Source of the DNA: Carnobacterium mobile DSM 4848 | Lineage (GTDB): Bacteria; Bacillota; Bacilli; Lactobacillales; Carnobacteriaceae | Direction: 5' to 3' | Length of the DNA stretch: 64,000 nt | Assembly (NCBI RefSeq): GCF_000744825.1 | Contig: NZ_JQMR01000001.1 | Location: forward strand, 124,001 to 188,000 | Part shown: positions 8,601 through 17,706 of the stretch, piece after piece | Layout of the letters: the number at the start of each line of letters is the position of its first letter | Position numbering within the stretch: position 1 is the first letter of the stretch | Notes under the pieces: generated by a model | What the model was told of the DNA's origin: nothing | The model's database searches: none | The model's input: the letters and a program-made list of their open reading frames with translations, nothing else | Made by a program: the position numbers and the translations under genes

Positions 8601-9378
8601 CGGGATCTTCTCCCTTCATGGCATGCACAAAGTCTTGAGCGAGTTGCTGTTGTTCATCAAATCCGGTCAGCTCGTTAAATAAGTCTTCTAAAGTTCCTTC
8701 TGCTTCATGTTGAATCTCATTAAAAGGACCGTCTGCAACGATTTGTCCGTTGTTAAGAATTAAAATACGATCACTAAGTTTTTCAACTGTATCCATAATA
8801 TGTGATGAGTAAAAGATCGTTTTTCCTTCCATTTTTAATTGAGTTAATATCTCTTTGATAACGAGTACGCTATTGGCATCTAGTCCGTTCAGCGGTTCAT
8901 CCCAAAAAAGAATATCAGGATTATGTAATAAACTGGAGATGATCAATACTTTTTGGCGCATCCCTTTGGAAAAAGATGAAAGTCTGGTCCGAAAAGCTGA
9001 TTCAATCTTCATGGCAGTCATCATGGCGAAACTTCTTTGCTGAATATGGGATTCGCTTAACCCATATAGTTGACCAACAAATAAAAAGTATTCTTCCGCT
9101 GTCAGCGTCTCATACAAATCAGCATTTTCCGGTACATATCCAATTCGATTTTTATAAGCTGTCTCATTTTTAATTAATGGACTTCCAAAAATCGTAATTT
9201 CTCCGGCGTCAGGTTTCAGTAAACCTAAAATCATCTTGACTGTAGTACTTTTTCCGGCACCATTTGTACCGATATACCCTATGATTTCACCAGGATAAAC
9301 GGCAAAATCAACACCTCTTAACACTTCATTTGAACCAAACGATTTCTTGAGATTTTTAATTTCTAAAATTGGTAACAT
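8593..9378 (-). CDS. ABC transporter ATP-binding protein, YthP-like
   Basis: This is a cytosolic ABC ATPase of the ABC-2 export type. Walker A is GTNGAGKST near residue 38, signature SFSKGMRQK near 138-146, and Walker B LFWDEPLNGLDAN near 158-170. Two ATG codons are adjacent at 9381 and 9378; the Shine-Dalgarno AAGGAG is only 4 bases from the first but 7 from the second, so I placed the start at 9378 (MLPILEIKNL). The stop overlaps the permease start by 8 bases, giving a coupled two-gene operon on the minus strand. Confidence 0.85.
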   Translation of the reverse strand: MLPILEIKNLKKSFGSNEVLRGVDFAVYPGEIIGYIGTNGAGKSTTVKMILGLLKPDAGEITIFGSPLIKNETAYKNRIGYVPENADLYETLTAEEYFLFVGQLYGLSESHIQQRSFAMMTAMKIESAFRTRLSSFSKGMRQKVLIISSLLHNPDILFWDEPLNGLDANSVLVIKEILTQLKMEGKTIFYSSHIMDTVEKLSDRILILNNGQIVADGPFNEIQHEAEGTLEDLFNELTGFDEQQQLAQDFVHAMKGEDPDA

Positions 9379-9381
9379 CAT

Positions 9382-10192
9382 TGGTCTCCTTTTCTTTTTA
9401 AGTTGCTTTTTTCAGCTTCGAAACAGTTGGTCCTACTTTTCTTATTTCATCAATTGCTCGCTTGATTTTCCTTAAGTTTGGTTCTGTCGGTATATTTTGA
9501 ACACATAAAAATAAAGTGTTTCAACCAATACAAGTTTTCTTTGTTCATATTTTTCCAAGATATCACGCATAAATAATCCCTCCACGTATGTAGTAAATAA
9601 CAAAGTAAACAGCCCAAAGAATAGAACAGTGTCCTTAAGAGGATGAGGTGAATTATTTTTTTGAGATGGATCAAAAGTTATTCTGTTGGTTTTATGTATG
9701 TTTTTCTTAGAAAAGAAACGACTTTTGTAATACAATTAGCCAGCTTTGAATAAAAAAAGCCGCCTGAATTTCATGCTATATTGAAGTGACCACACTCTCA
9801 ATAAATAAGGACGAATTCACGTGATTCAACGTAACCATACCATAAATTTAGATAAAGAAAAATACTTTTCCTACTCGTGATACTGGCAAATCGCCTGAGT
9901 AAAAAAGCACGATTTTCCAGCTGACAAGTTGCAGATATTTCAAGCTGTGCACCGCAAACCGATTCTAACTAAAGCAAATACGAAACGTTTATTCAACTAA
10001 AGCATCAAAAGCAGAAAGGATCATAAAAAGTGCGATCCGTTAAAATACATTTATTTTCTCCATTATGCGGGGATATCAATCTTTTTGATAACTTCTCCAT
10101 TCTAGGTAACATTTGTTGCTGTTTTTAGGAATGATTATCAGGTAAACTGGAGATAACAACTAAAATGATAAGAACAGTTAGGAAGGGATACC
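9382..10192. other. Gene-free stretch, possibly degenerate coding DNA
   Basis: About 800 bases lie between the YthP-like gene and the response regulator. I find no gene with a start, ribosome binding site and coding character. A minus-strand open frame at 9472-9735 (87 codons, TTG start, one hydrophobic segment) has no ribosome binding site. On the plus strand a frame from about 9821 keeps protein-like sequence (VKKHDFPADKLQIFQAVH) but is broken by three stops within 60 codons. The best reading is decayed coding DNA of unknown origin. Confidence 0.35.
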
Positions 10193-10882
10193 ATGTTTAA
10201 AATCATGATTGTTGAGGATGACTTGACGATTGCTCATGTATTGCGCGAAGAACTAGAGCGTTGGCAATATGAAGCAGTAGTGGTGACTAATTTTAATACG
10301 ATTATTGAAGAATTTACGGCTGCAGCACCTCAGCTGGTATTGATGGATATTCGGCTGCCTTATTTCAACGGGTATTATTGGTGTCAGGAGATCCGCAAGT
10401 TTTCTCAAGTTCCGATTATTTTCATTTCTTCACGGAACGAGAACATGGATATTGTAATGGCCATCCAAATGGGAGCAGACGACTTTATCAGCAAGCCGTT
10501 TGATTTGACGGTCGCTGTTGCAAAAGTACAAGCGCTTTTGCGAAGGACGTATGATTTCAATGAAGCAGAAAATTTTTTAACGTACCATCAAGTGATTTTA
10601 AAATTAGGCGAATCGAAGCTCCAATACCAAGAACAAGAAATAGAGCTGACACGAAATGAATTAAAGATCATGGAACTGTTATTTTTAAGCAAAGGCGACT
10701 TCGTATCAAGAGAAGACATCATGGTTAAATTATGGGAAGATGAGTCTTTTATCGATGATAATACGTTAGCTGTCAATATCACTCGTTTACGTAAAAAGCT
10801 CACCGCTATCGGGTTAAAAGAGTTTATTTTAACGAAAAAAGGGTGGGGCTATGGATTGAGTAAAGGAGACGATTCTCATTAA
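10193..10882 (+). CDS. Response regulator, OmpR family, BceR-like
   Basis: This 229-residue regulator has an N-terminal receiver domain with acidic pair EDD at 8-10, phospho-acceptor Asp52 in LVLMDIRLP and conserved Lys in SKPFD near residue 101. It is followed by a C-terminal winged-helix DNA-binding domain (ELTRNELKIMELLFLSKGDFVSRE and the ending TKKGWGYGL). The gene order regulator, kinase, ABC ATPase, FtsX-type permease is that of BceRS-BceAB modules, which sense and resist cell-wall antibiotics such as bacitracin and lantibiotics. The start follows AGGAAGGG. A matching BceR-type operator lies upstream of the transporter genes. Confidence 0.88.
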   Translation: MFKIMIVEDDLTIAHVLREELERWQYEAVVVTNFNTIIEEFTAAAPQLVLMDIRLPYFNGYYWCQEIRKFSQVPIIFISSRNENMDIVMAIQMGADDFISKPFDLTVAVAKVQALLRRTYDFNEAENFLTYHQVILKLGESKLQYQEQEIELTRNELKIMELLFLSKGDFVSREDIMVKLWEDESFIDDNTLAVNITRLRKKLTAIGLKEFILTKKGWGYGLSKGDDSH

Positions 10883-11894
10883 ATCACTAAATAAACACCT
10901 CCTCGTTTCTTTTTTTAAAGCTATGCGGCCTCAATTTTTCTTGTATATCGGCATGCTCTTGTTTTTTAGTGCCGTTTATTTATTAGGTAAACTGCCATTA
11001 GATTTGTTATTTTATACGATTGAACTGACGGCGTTTTTATTTTTTCTTTATTTGTTGGCGCAATTTTATCGCTATGCTAAAAGATACGACATGCTGCAAG
11101 ATATCCAGCAAGACAATGTAGAACTGGAAAATTACTTGCCTAAGAGTGTAGATCCGGCAGATGAATGGTATCATGAAAAAATCCTTGCTTTAGTCAGTCA
11201 GTTGCGTGAAAAGGAACAGCACTTCGGTGAAAAAAATAGCGAACAACTGGAATATTTCACTCTTTGGCTGCATCAAATCAAAACACCGATTGCTGCTATC
11301 AGCTTATTGATGCAAAGCCAGCCCAAACAACCACTGACCAAGCAAGTGAATCAGGAGTTGCTGCGTCTGGAAGATTACACTCATATGGCTTTGAACTATT
11401 TAAAAATTGAAGAAAGCGGTACGGATCTCGATTTCGCTGAAATCGAACTCGATGGTGTTATTAAGAAAATCATCAAGAAATATTCGATTCTCTTTATATA
11501 TAACCATATTTCATTAGAGTATGAAGAAATTCAAGAGTCGATTTTGACCGATGGCAAATGGCTTCAAATCTTGTTGGAACAAATTTTGTCCAATAGCCTG
11601 AAATATACGGTCGGTGGGACAATCAAGATTTATATGGATCCTGAGAGATCAGAAACATTAGTGATTGAAGACAACGGCATGGGCATCCGAGCTGAAGACT
11701 TGCCAAGGATTTTTGAAAAAGGTTATTCCGGATTAAACGGTCGGCTTCATGAAAAATCAACTGGACTGGGTCTTTTCTTGAGTCAAAAAATCGTTAATCG
11801 ATTGGGTCATCAGCTGACGATCGAATCTGTGCTGGGGGAAGGGACAAAAGTGTTTATCCATTTAGCCCGAAAAGAATTAGAGCTATTTGATTGA
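10878..11894 (+). CDS. Intramembrane-sensing histidine kinase, BceS-like
   Basis: Two closely spaced membrane segments near the N-terminus with almost no extracellular loop mark the intramembrane-sensing class, which detects the antibiotic through its ABC partner. The phosphorylated His lies in LWLHQIKTPIAA (residue 132 with the start used here), then come the N box LEQILSNSLKYT, the G1 box DNGMGI and the G2 box GLGLFL. The first ordinary start is ATG 10923, but it has no ribosome binding site and would cut the usual N-terminus. The reading frame continues upstream (IKSLNKHLLVSFFKAM) to an ATT at 10878, nine bases after AAAGGAG and overlapping the regulator stop as ATTAA. I therefore place the start at this ATT, as inference; 10923 is the fallback. 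Confidence 0.8.
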   Translation: MKSLNKHLLVSFFKAMRPQFFLYIGMLLFFSAVYLLGKLPLDLLFYTIELTAFLFFLYLLAQFYRYAKRYDMLQDIQQDNVELENYLPKSVDPADEWYHEKILALVSQLREKEQHFGEKNSEQLEYFTLWLHQIKTPIAAISLLMQSQPKQPLTKQVNQELLRLEDYTHMALNYLKIEESGTDLDFAEIELDGVIKKIIKKYSILFIYNHISLEYEEIQESILTDGKWLQILLEQILSNSLKYTVGGTIKIYMDPERSETLVIEDNGMGIRAEDLPRIFEKGYSGLNGRLHEKSTGLGLFLSQKIVNRLGHQLTIESVLGEGTKVFIHLARKELELFD

Positions 11895-11904
11895 AAACAA
11901 GCAG

Positions 11905-11922
11905 CCTTACAAAACTGTAAGG
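11905..11922 (+). promoter_or_regulatory. BceR-type operator upstream of the bceAB-like genes
   Basis: The palindrome CCTTACA-AAAC-TGTAAGG contains TTACA, four bases, TGTAA, which fits the published BceR-type consensus TNACA-N4-TGTAA. A further half-site TGTAAG lies at 11937-11942, two helical turns downstream. The same hairpin with its T-rich flank could also weakly terminate transcription from the kinase gene; both roles may apply. Confidence 0.65.
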
Positions 11923-12008
11923 TTGTTTTTCTGTTTTGTAAGAATAGGTAAATGCAATGAAACATTATTTATCATAAGATGTAAGAGAAGAAAAGGAGGA
12001 GGTAGCAT

Positions 12009-12779
12009 ATGCCTTTATTAGAAGTTAAAAATGTAAAAAAAGTTTATACCGCTCGTTTTTCGAGTCAACAAACAGAAGCACTGACAAATGTAAACTTTTC
12101 AGTTGAAAATGGCGAGTTTGTTTCCATTATGGGAGAATCTGGGTCGGGTAAAACAACCTTACTGAATATCTTGTCAACATTGGACAGTGCCAGCAGCGGA
12201 GAAGTATATTTAGACGGTAAACCTTTATCTAAAATCAAAGACCGCGAAATCTCTGCTTTTCGTCGGAACACACTGGGTTTTGTTTTTCAAGATTTTAATC
12301 TATTGGATAACTTTACCATTCGCGACAACATTTTATTGCCATTAGTTTTATCCAATACACCGGTCGCTGAAATGGAAAGCCGGATTCAACCGATTGTTAA
12401 AAACTTAGGCATAGAAGCTTATTTGGACAATTATCCCTATGAAGTCTCTGGCGGGCAAAAACAACGGGTGGCTGTTTCTAGAGCTTTGATCACCAACCCT
12501 AAAATCATTTTGGCAGATGAGCCGACTGGAGCACTGGATTCACGAGCTTCACAAAATTTGTTAGAAACATTTGAACGGATCAACGAATCAGGACAAACGA
12601 TCATGATGGTCACGCATAGTGCGCGGGCAGCCAGCTACTCGAACCGAGTCTTGTTTATCCGAGACGGAGCTGTTTACCATGAAATTTATCGTGGCGATCA
12701 AACAGCAGAAGAATTTATGGATCAAATCGCTCAATCTATGAGAGTGTTATCTAGCCGAGGTGAGCAGTATGAACACTAA
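12009..12779 (+). CDS. ABC transporter ATP-binding protein, BceA-like
   Basis: This 256-residue ATPase belongs to the LolD/MacB-type subfamily that pairs with FtsX-like permeases. Walker A GESGSGKTT lies near 38-46, the signature VSGGQKQR near 146-153, and Walker [14 protein letters not shown] near 165-177. The start ATG follows AAGGAGGAGG closely. The gene follows a BceR-type operator and overlaps the permease by 11 bases. With that permease it should form the sensor-transporter that frees cell-wall precursor targets from peptide antibiotics and signals to the kinase. Confidence 0.9.
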   Translation: MPLLEVKNVKKVYTARFSSQQTEALTNVNFSVENGEFVSIMGESGSGKTTLLNILSTLDSASSGEVYLDGKPLSKIKDREISAFRRNTLGFVFQDFNLLDNFTIRDNILLPLVLSNTPVAEMESRIQPIVKNLGIEAYLDNYPYEVSGGQKQRVAVSRALITNPKIILADEPTGALDSRASQNLLETFERINESGQTIMMVTHSARAASYSNRVLFIRDGAVYHEIYRGDQTAEEFMDQIAQSMRVLSSRGEQYEH

Positions 12780-14769
12780 ATTTTTCGCCAAATTAGCCGT
12801 GCGGAATATTCGTTCTAACAAGCAAACGTATTTACCTTATGTGCTTTCTTCTATTATGACAGTGGCCATGTTCTTTTTGATGGTCTCGTTATTGACCAAT
12901 GAGTTTGTTCAAGGACGTTCAAGTACATTACCTATGTTATTTGGTTTTGGAGCCGTTGTGGTCGGAATCTTTTCATTTATCTTTATTCTGTATACCAACA
13001 GTTTTTTGATCAAACGCCGAAAAAAAGAAATTGGGCTTTACGGTATATTAGGCTTAGGAAAAAAACACGTGGCGAAAGTATTGTTATTGGAAATGGTGTT
13101 GACGAGTTTCTTTAGTATTGTGGCTGGCTTAATCACTGGACAAGTATTCGGGAAATTATTTTTCATGTCTTTGAATTACCTACTCAATTTGCCAGAACCA
13201 ATGAAGTATACGGCTTCCGTAGACAAAGCTTTGCTGACGGTTGCTTTATTTGCTGGGATTTTCTTGGTCGGTCTGCTTTACAATATCAGCCAAGTCACTT
13301 TTTCTAATCCAATCAAATTATTGAAAGGTCGTAAAGAAGGGGAGAAAGAGCCAAAAGGATCGATTATCTTGTTTCTTCTTTCCGTCGGTTTGCTTGCAGG
13401 CGGCTATTGGATTTCCTTAACGATTGAAAATCCGCTTGATGCGCTGCAATATTTCTTTATCGCAGTTTTATTAGTCATTGTCGGTACCTATTTGTTCTTT
13501 ATTTCTGGCTCTATTTTTATTCTTAAGGCTTTAAAGAAAAATAAGAACTTGTATTACCGTCCCGGTCCATTTATTTCCATATCTGGAATGCTGTACCGCA
13601 TGAAACAAAACGCCGTCGGATTAGCCAATATTTGTATTCTGGCTACCATGGTCATTGTGGCTTTGTCGACAACCGTTGCGATGTTTGTCGGTACAGAAGA
13701 GACCTTGGATAACCGTTTCCCATTTGAGAACGCGGTAACGATCTATGGCGGAGAACAAGAAGAATCGGCAGGAAATAGTCAGCTGCCTGAGATGGAACAA
13801 ATCAAAACAACTATTGATGAGCAGACTGCAGCAGCTGATTTAAAAATTGATCAGCTGGAAAGCTACAGATACCAAACGCTTCTTGGAATGCTTGAAAAGA
13901 ATAAATTTGTGATACCAGAGAGTACCTCACTCACTGACTTTACTTCAATAGTATCTGTCATTATCCTTCCATTGGAAGATTACAATCAATGGACGGATGA
14001 AACGATTGAATTAGGAGAGAATGAAGCGTTGTATTATCATTCAAAAGATACTTTGAAAGGACAAACACTTTCGTTAGGGGAACAAACGTATCAGCTGCAG
14101 AAAATGGCAGTTGTTCCAGGAGATATCGAAAGTCAAGGTGAGTTGTTAGAAATTTTGGTGCTGGTCTTGCCAAATATTTCAGAAATTGAAACGGTGACTC
14201 AAGATTATATGCAGCAAAACCCAGATACTTTTATAGGGGGTCTTTCTGGAACAATCAATTGGAACACGACAGGCAGTCCAGCAGAGAAAGCGGCATATGC
14301 TGCTGATTTAAAAGCAGTATTTAACGACACACCTTCAATGAGTTATGAATCCAAAGAAATGAATCGGGATGAATGGTATGGTATGAACGGCGGGTTCCTA
14401 TTCCTAGGTGTCTTCTTAGGTCTGTTGTTTACCATTGGGACTGTTTTGATCACGTACTTCAAACAGGTTTCCGAAGGGTATGACGACCGTGAAAAATTTC
14501 AAATCATGCAAAAAGTCGGATTGGATAAGAAGATGATCAAAGATTCTACTCGTTTGCAAATTGTTTGGATGTTTTTCTTGCCAATCATTATTGCGGTTAT
14601 CCATATCGCTTTTGCTTACCCAATCATTCAAAAAATGCTGGTCATCTTTGGAATCACCAACCAAAAATTATTGGTTTTATCGATTCTTGGTGTTATCGTA
14701 GCATTTAGTCTAATTTATTGGTTGATTTACCGCATCACTTCAAGAATTTACTATAATATAGTTAAATAA
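12769..14769 (+). CDS. FtsX-type ABC permease, BceB-like
   Basis: The protein of 667 residues has about ten membrane segments and a large extracellular domain of roughly 200 residues between the eighth-or-so segment and the C-terminal cluster (from about residue 320 to 540), the layout of BceB-type permeases. The N-terminus NTKFFAKLAVRNIRSNKQTY and the loop KRRKKEIGLYGILGLGKKHV are typical of the family. I chose ATG 12769 because GAGGTGAG lies just upstream; a GTG at 12760 in frame lies within that site. The extracellular domain decides which antibiotic is sensed, and cannot be matched to a known drug from sequence alone. A terminator follows about 50 bases later. Confidence 0.88.
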   Translation: MNTKFFAKLAVRNIRSNKQTYLPYVLSSIMTVAMFFLMVSLLTNEFVQGRSSTLPMLFGFGAVVVGIFSFIFILYTNSFLIKRRKKEIGLYGILGLGKKHVAKVLLLEMVLTSFFSIVAGLITGQVFGKLFFMSLNYLLNLPEPMKYTASVDKALLTVALFAGIFLVGLLYNISQVTFSNPIKLLKGRKEGEKEPKGSIILFLLSVGLLAGGYWISLTIENPLDALQYFFIAVLLVIVGTYLFFISGSIFILKALKKNKNLYYRPGPFISISGMLYRMKQNAVGLANICILATMVIVALSTTVAMFVGTEETLDNRFPFENAVTIYGGEQEESAGNSQLPEMEQIKTTIDEQTAAADLKIDQLESYRYQTLLGMLEKNKFVIPESTSLTDFTSIVSVIILPLEDYNQWTDETIELGENEALYYHSKDTLKGQTLSLGEQTYQLQKMAVVPGDIESQGELLEILVLVLPNISEIETVTQDYMQQNPDTFIGGLSGTINWNTTGSPAEKAAYAADLKAVFNDTPSMSYESKEMNRDEWYGMNGGFLFLGVFLGLLFTIGTVLITYFKQVSEGYDDREKFQIMQKVGLDKKMIKDSTRLQIVWMFFLPIIIAVIHIAFAYPIIQKMLVIFGITNQKLLVLSILGVIVAFSLIYWLIYRITSRIYYNIVK

Positions 14770-14818
14770 AAAACTAACTACTGACTAAATAGTAGTCGTA
14801 ATTAACATAACACGTCTT

Positions 14819-14865
14819 AAAACTTCGTAGATTGAATTTTCGAATTCGACTTACGGAGTTTTTTT
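14819..14865 (+). terminator. Terminator of the bce-like operon
   Basis: A long imperfect stem (AAAACTTCGTA with TTACGGAGTTTT, inner pairs GAAT/ATTC) ends in TTTTTTT. A second smaller palindrome (ACTACT/AGTAGT) precedes it. Confidence 0.75.
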
Positions 14866-15023
14866 GGCTCCATACCTAAGACAGGGTGCATATTTTTTGT
14901 TTATTTTATAATTATTGTTATAGAGGAATATTAATGAAACTATCAAGCTGTTAAAATCATTTTAAGTTTCTAAGTGTTTTGATGTAAACTAGAGGTAGCC
15001 ATAATGGAGGTGGGAAGACAGAT

Positions 15024-16799
15024 ATGTTGAATTTATTTATTCTAATGATCGAGCGAGTCGGCTTAATCATTATCGTGGCCTATATGCTAATGAATATTCA
15101 ATACTTTAAAAATATGTTAACGGAACGGAAACAATTAGCGACAAAACTTCAATTGATTGTTGTATTTAGTATCTTTGCTACGATCTCTAATTTTACCGGA
15201 GTTGAGATCGGCCGTGACCAAATTATATCAGATCAACTATTTACTACTTTAGCTGCTAATTCTTCACTAGCCAATACACGTGTGTTGACTATCGGTGTTT
15301 CAGGATTGATCGGTGGTCCCGCTGTTGGTGTGAGTGTCGGGATTATTTCTGGAATCGTTCGCTATTTTCAAGGCGGAGAAGCGGCTTTTATTTACGTGAT
15401 TTCTTCTATCTTAATCGGATTGTTTACCGGGATTTATGGAGGGAGGACAATGAAAAAGAACAGTTACCCGACTGTTTCTGAAGGCATGCTTATTGGTGCG
15501 TTGGCTGAAGGAATCCAAATGGTATGTATCTTGATTTTTAGCGGAGATCTTCAAGAATCGATCAAATTGGTCAGTTTTATTTCATTGCCGATGATTTTGA
15601 TAAATAGTCTAGGAACAGCAATTTTCTTATCGATTATTATTGCAACTTTGCGTCAGGAAGAACAAACCAAAGCAGTGCAAACTCATGATGTTTTGCATCT
15701 GGCCAACGAAACACTGCCTTACTTTCGGGCAGGGATGAACGAACAATCGTGTACAGAAGCAGCTAAGATCATTAAGCGATTCATTAAAGTCTCCGCCGTC
15801 AGCATCACCGATCAAGAAAGAATTTTAGCTCATGTTGGTGCAGCCAGCGATCATCATATTCCTTCTAATGGAATTTTGACGAGTTTATCAAAAGAAGTAT
15901 TGCAAAGCGGGAAAATTAAAGAAGCTCATTCACATGAGGAAATCGGCTGCCATCATGCCGGTTGTCCGCTAGAAGCAGCAATCGTGATTCCCTTGAAATC
16001 GAAAGGTACGACAGTTGGAATCTTGAAAATGTATTTTACAGATGCGACAAAATTGACTTTTGTCGAACGCCAATTAGCGGAAGGCTTGGGCAACATTTTT
16101 TCCAGTCAAATCGAATTAGGTGAAATGGAGTTGCAAGGAAAACTATTACAAGATGCTGAAATCAAATCGCTGCAAGCTCAAGTGAATCCGCATTTCTTTT
16201 TTAATGCCATCAATACGATTTCTGCTTTGATTCGAGTTGATAGTGAAAAATCTCGCAGTCTGTTGATTCAATTAAGTCACTTTTTCCGTTCTAATTTGCA
16301 GGGAGCGAGGACCAATTTGATTCCGTTGTCAAAAGAACTAGAACAAGTAGAAGCCTATTTGTCTTTAGAACAAGCTCGTTTTCCAGACCGCTATCAGGTC
16401 AACATAGAAGTAGCAGAAGGACTTTCAGAAGTTTTAGTGCCGCCTTTTTTGGTGCAAATTTTAGTGGAAAATGCCTTTAAACATGCTTTTGGAAGCCGTA
16501 AAATGGGCAACCAAATTTGGGTTGAGGTTACTAAGCAGGAAGAAGGAGTGCGAGTCAGCGTAAAAGATAATGGACTGGGAATAGAAACGGAACGCTTGAT
16601 CAAGTTAGGCAAAGAAGCTGTTTTATCTGAAAAAGGCACAGGGTCAGCGCTTGAAAATTTAAACAAGCGGCTAATCAGTTTATTCGGAGAAAATGGGAAG
16701 TTGCATTTTGAAACATCTGCTCAAGGAACCGCAGTTTTATGTACTGTTCCATACCGGGAAAAGGAGGAAGGAAAAGCACATGCATACATTGATCGTTGA
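15024..16799 (+). CDS. lytS: Sensor histidine kinase LytS family
   Basis: This 591-residue membrane kinase has the N-terminal LytS-type multi-spanning region (about six segments within residues 1-200, with VEIGRDQ and GLIGGPAVGVSVGIISGI), a GAF-like domain around 215-365, and a C-terminal kinase of the His_kinase/HATPase type. The phospho-acceptor His390 lies in LQAQVNPHFFFNAIN, with the ATP-binding N box VENAFKHAFG and G box DNGLGI. Relatives sense extracellular pyruvate or membrane potential and control holin-like or pyruvate transport genes. The start follows GGAGGTGGGA. The stop overlaps the regulator gene by 20 bases. No lrgAB/pftAB-like genes are next to it here, so its target is elsewhere. 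Confidence 0.88.
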   Translation: MLNLFILMIERVGLIIIVAYMLMNIQYFKNMLTERKQLATKLQLIVVFSIFATISNFTGVEIGRDQIISDQLFTTLAANSSLANTRVLTIGVSGLIGGPAVGVSVGIISGIVRYFQGGEAAFIYVISSILIGLFTGIYGGRTMKKNSYPTVSEGMLIGALAEGIQMVCILIFSGDLQESIKLVSFISLPMILINSLGTAIFLSIIIATLRQEEQTKAVQTHDVLHLANETLPYFRAGMNEQSCTEAAKIIKRFIKVSAVSITDQERILAHVGAASDHHIPSNGILTSLSKEVLQSGKIKEAHSHEEIGCHHAGCPLEAAIVIPLKSKGTTVGILKMYFTDATKLTFVERQLAEGLGNIFSSQIELGEMELQGKLLQDAEIKSLQAQVNPHFFFNAINTISALIRVDSEKSRSLLIQLSHFFRSNLQGARTNLIPLSKELEQVEAYLSLEQARFPDRYQVNIEVAEGLSEVLVPPFLVQILVENAFKHAFGSRKMGNQIWVEVTKQEEGVRVSVKDNGLGIETERLIKLGKEAVLSEKGTGSALENLNKRLISLFGENGKLHFETSAQGTAVLCTVPYREKEEGKAHAYIDR

Positions 16800-17505
16800 T
16801 GATGAGCCTTTAGCTCGAAATGAACTGGCTTATTTATTAGAACAATGCGAAGAAATAACTTCAGTGAGGGAAGCAGACTCGATTGAAGAAGCATTGGAAC
16901 AAATGCTGCAAAAATCGGTAGATTTGATTTTTCTTGATATTCATTTAACTAATGAAAGCGGCCTAACATTAGCTGATAAACTCAATCATTTAAAAAATCC
17001 ACCGCTGATCATTTTTGCCACTGCTTACGATGACTACGCAGTCAAAGCATTTGAATTAAATGCGAAAGATTATGTCTTAAAACCTTTTGAACAAAAGCGT
17101 ATTCAGCAGGCCGTTACGAAAGCCTACAAAATGCATCAAAAAGAGAACCAACTGCTCCATGAATTTCCGCAAGAGCCGTTAAATGCTATCCCCGTTCAGT
17201 TAGAGGATCGGATTTTTTTAGTAAAGACTGAAGAGATCATAGCAGTAGGAGTCGAAAACGGTGAGACAACGATTTATACTAAAAAACGCGAATACCCGAT
17301 CAATGAACCATTGAGTGCGATTGAGAAAAAAATCAGTTTTCCTACTTTTTTACGAGTGCACCGTTCTTATTTGATCAACATAAATGCGATTGAGGAGATC
17401 CAGCCTTGGTTTAACCACACCTATCAAGTCACATTGAACAATCAGTTGAAGATTCCTGTTAGCCGTTCTTATATGAAAGAATTTAAAGAACAAGTGGGAT
17501 TGTAA
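16780..17505 (+). CDS. lytR: Response regulator LytT/LytR (LytTR DNA-binding domain)
   Basis: The 241-residue regulator has a receiver domain with acidic residues VDDEP at 6-10 and phospho-acceptor Asp53 in IFLDIHL, the conserved Lys in VLKPFEQKR, and a C-terminal LytTR domain with FLRVHRSYLINI and the end NQLKIPVSRSYMKEFK. The start ATG lies within the end of lytS and follows AAGGAGGAAG, so the pair is one operon. A frame extension upstream to 16693 exists but lies wholly within lytS and lacks a ribosome binding site. Downstream are about 500 bases without a gene. Confidence 0.9.
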   Translation: MHTLIVDDEPLARNELAYLLEQCEEITSVREADSIEEALEQMLQKSVDLIFLDIHLTNESGLTLADKLNHLKNPPLIIFATAYDDYAVKAFELNAKDYVLKPFEQKRIQQAVTKAYKMHQKENQLLHEFPQEPLNAIPVQLEDRIFLVKTEEIIAVGVENGETTIYTKKREYPINEPLSAIEKKISFPTFLRVHRSYLININAIEEIQPWFNHTYQVTLNNQLKIPVSRSYMKEFKEQVGL

Positions 17506-17706
17506 GAAGCACAAGGATTGAGTTTCGAAAAAAATAAATTAAAAGAGAAGCAGTTGAGTAGGATGAAATTCATTTGTGCTGCATTAAAACAGCTCAATCA
17601 TTTTTTTATAAATAAATTGGTCCAATTTTCTTTAACCGTTCCGATTAGACCTTTTCGGTGGATACCGAAAAACACATTATTTTAAAAGATCTCTCAATAA
17701 TTGGTT

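Noticed and set aside
6948-9378. Assignment of the minus-strand ABC pair as EcsAB or a bacteriocin exporter
   Set aside because: The permease matches the YthQ pattern better, and no peptide precursor or immunity gene lies nearby.
9472-9735. Minus-strand open frame of 87 codons with a hydrophobic segment
   Set aside because: TTG start without ribosome binding site, no recognised family, overlapping frame on the same strand; likely chance or decay.
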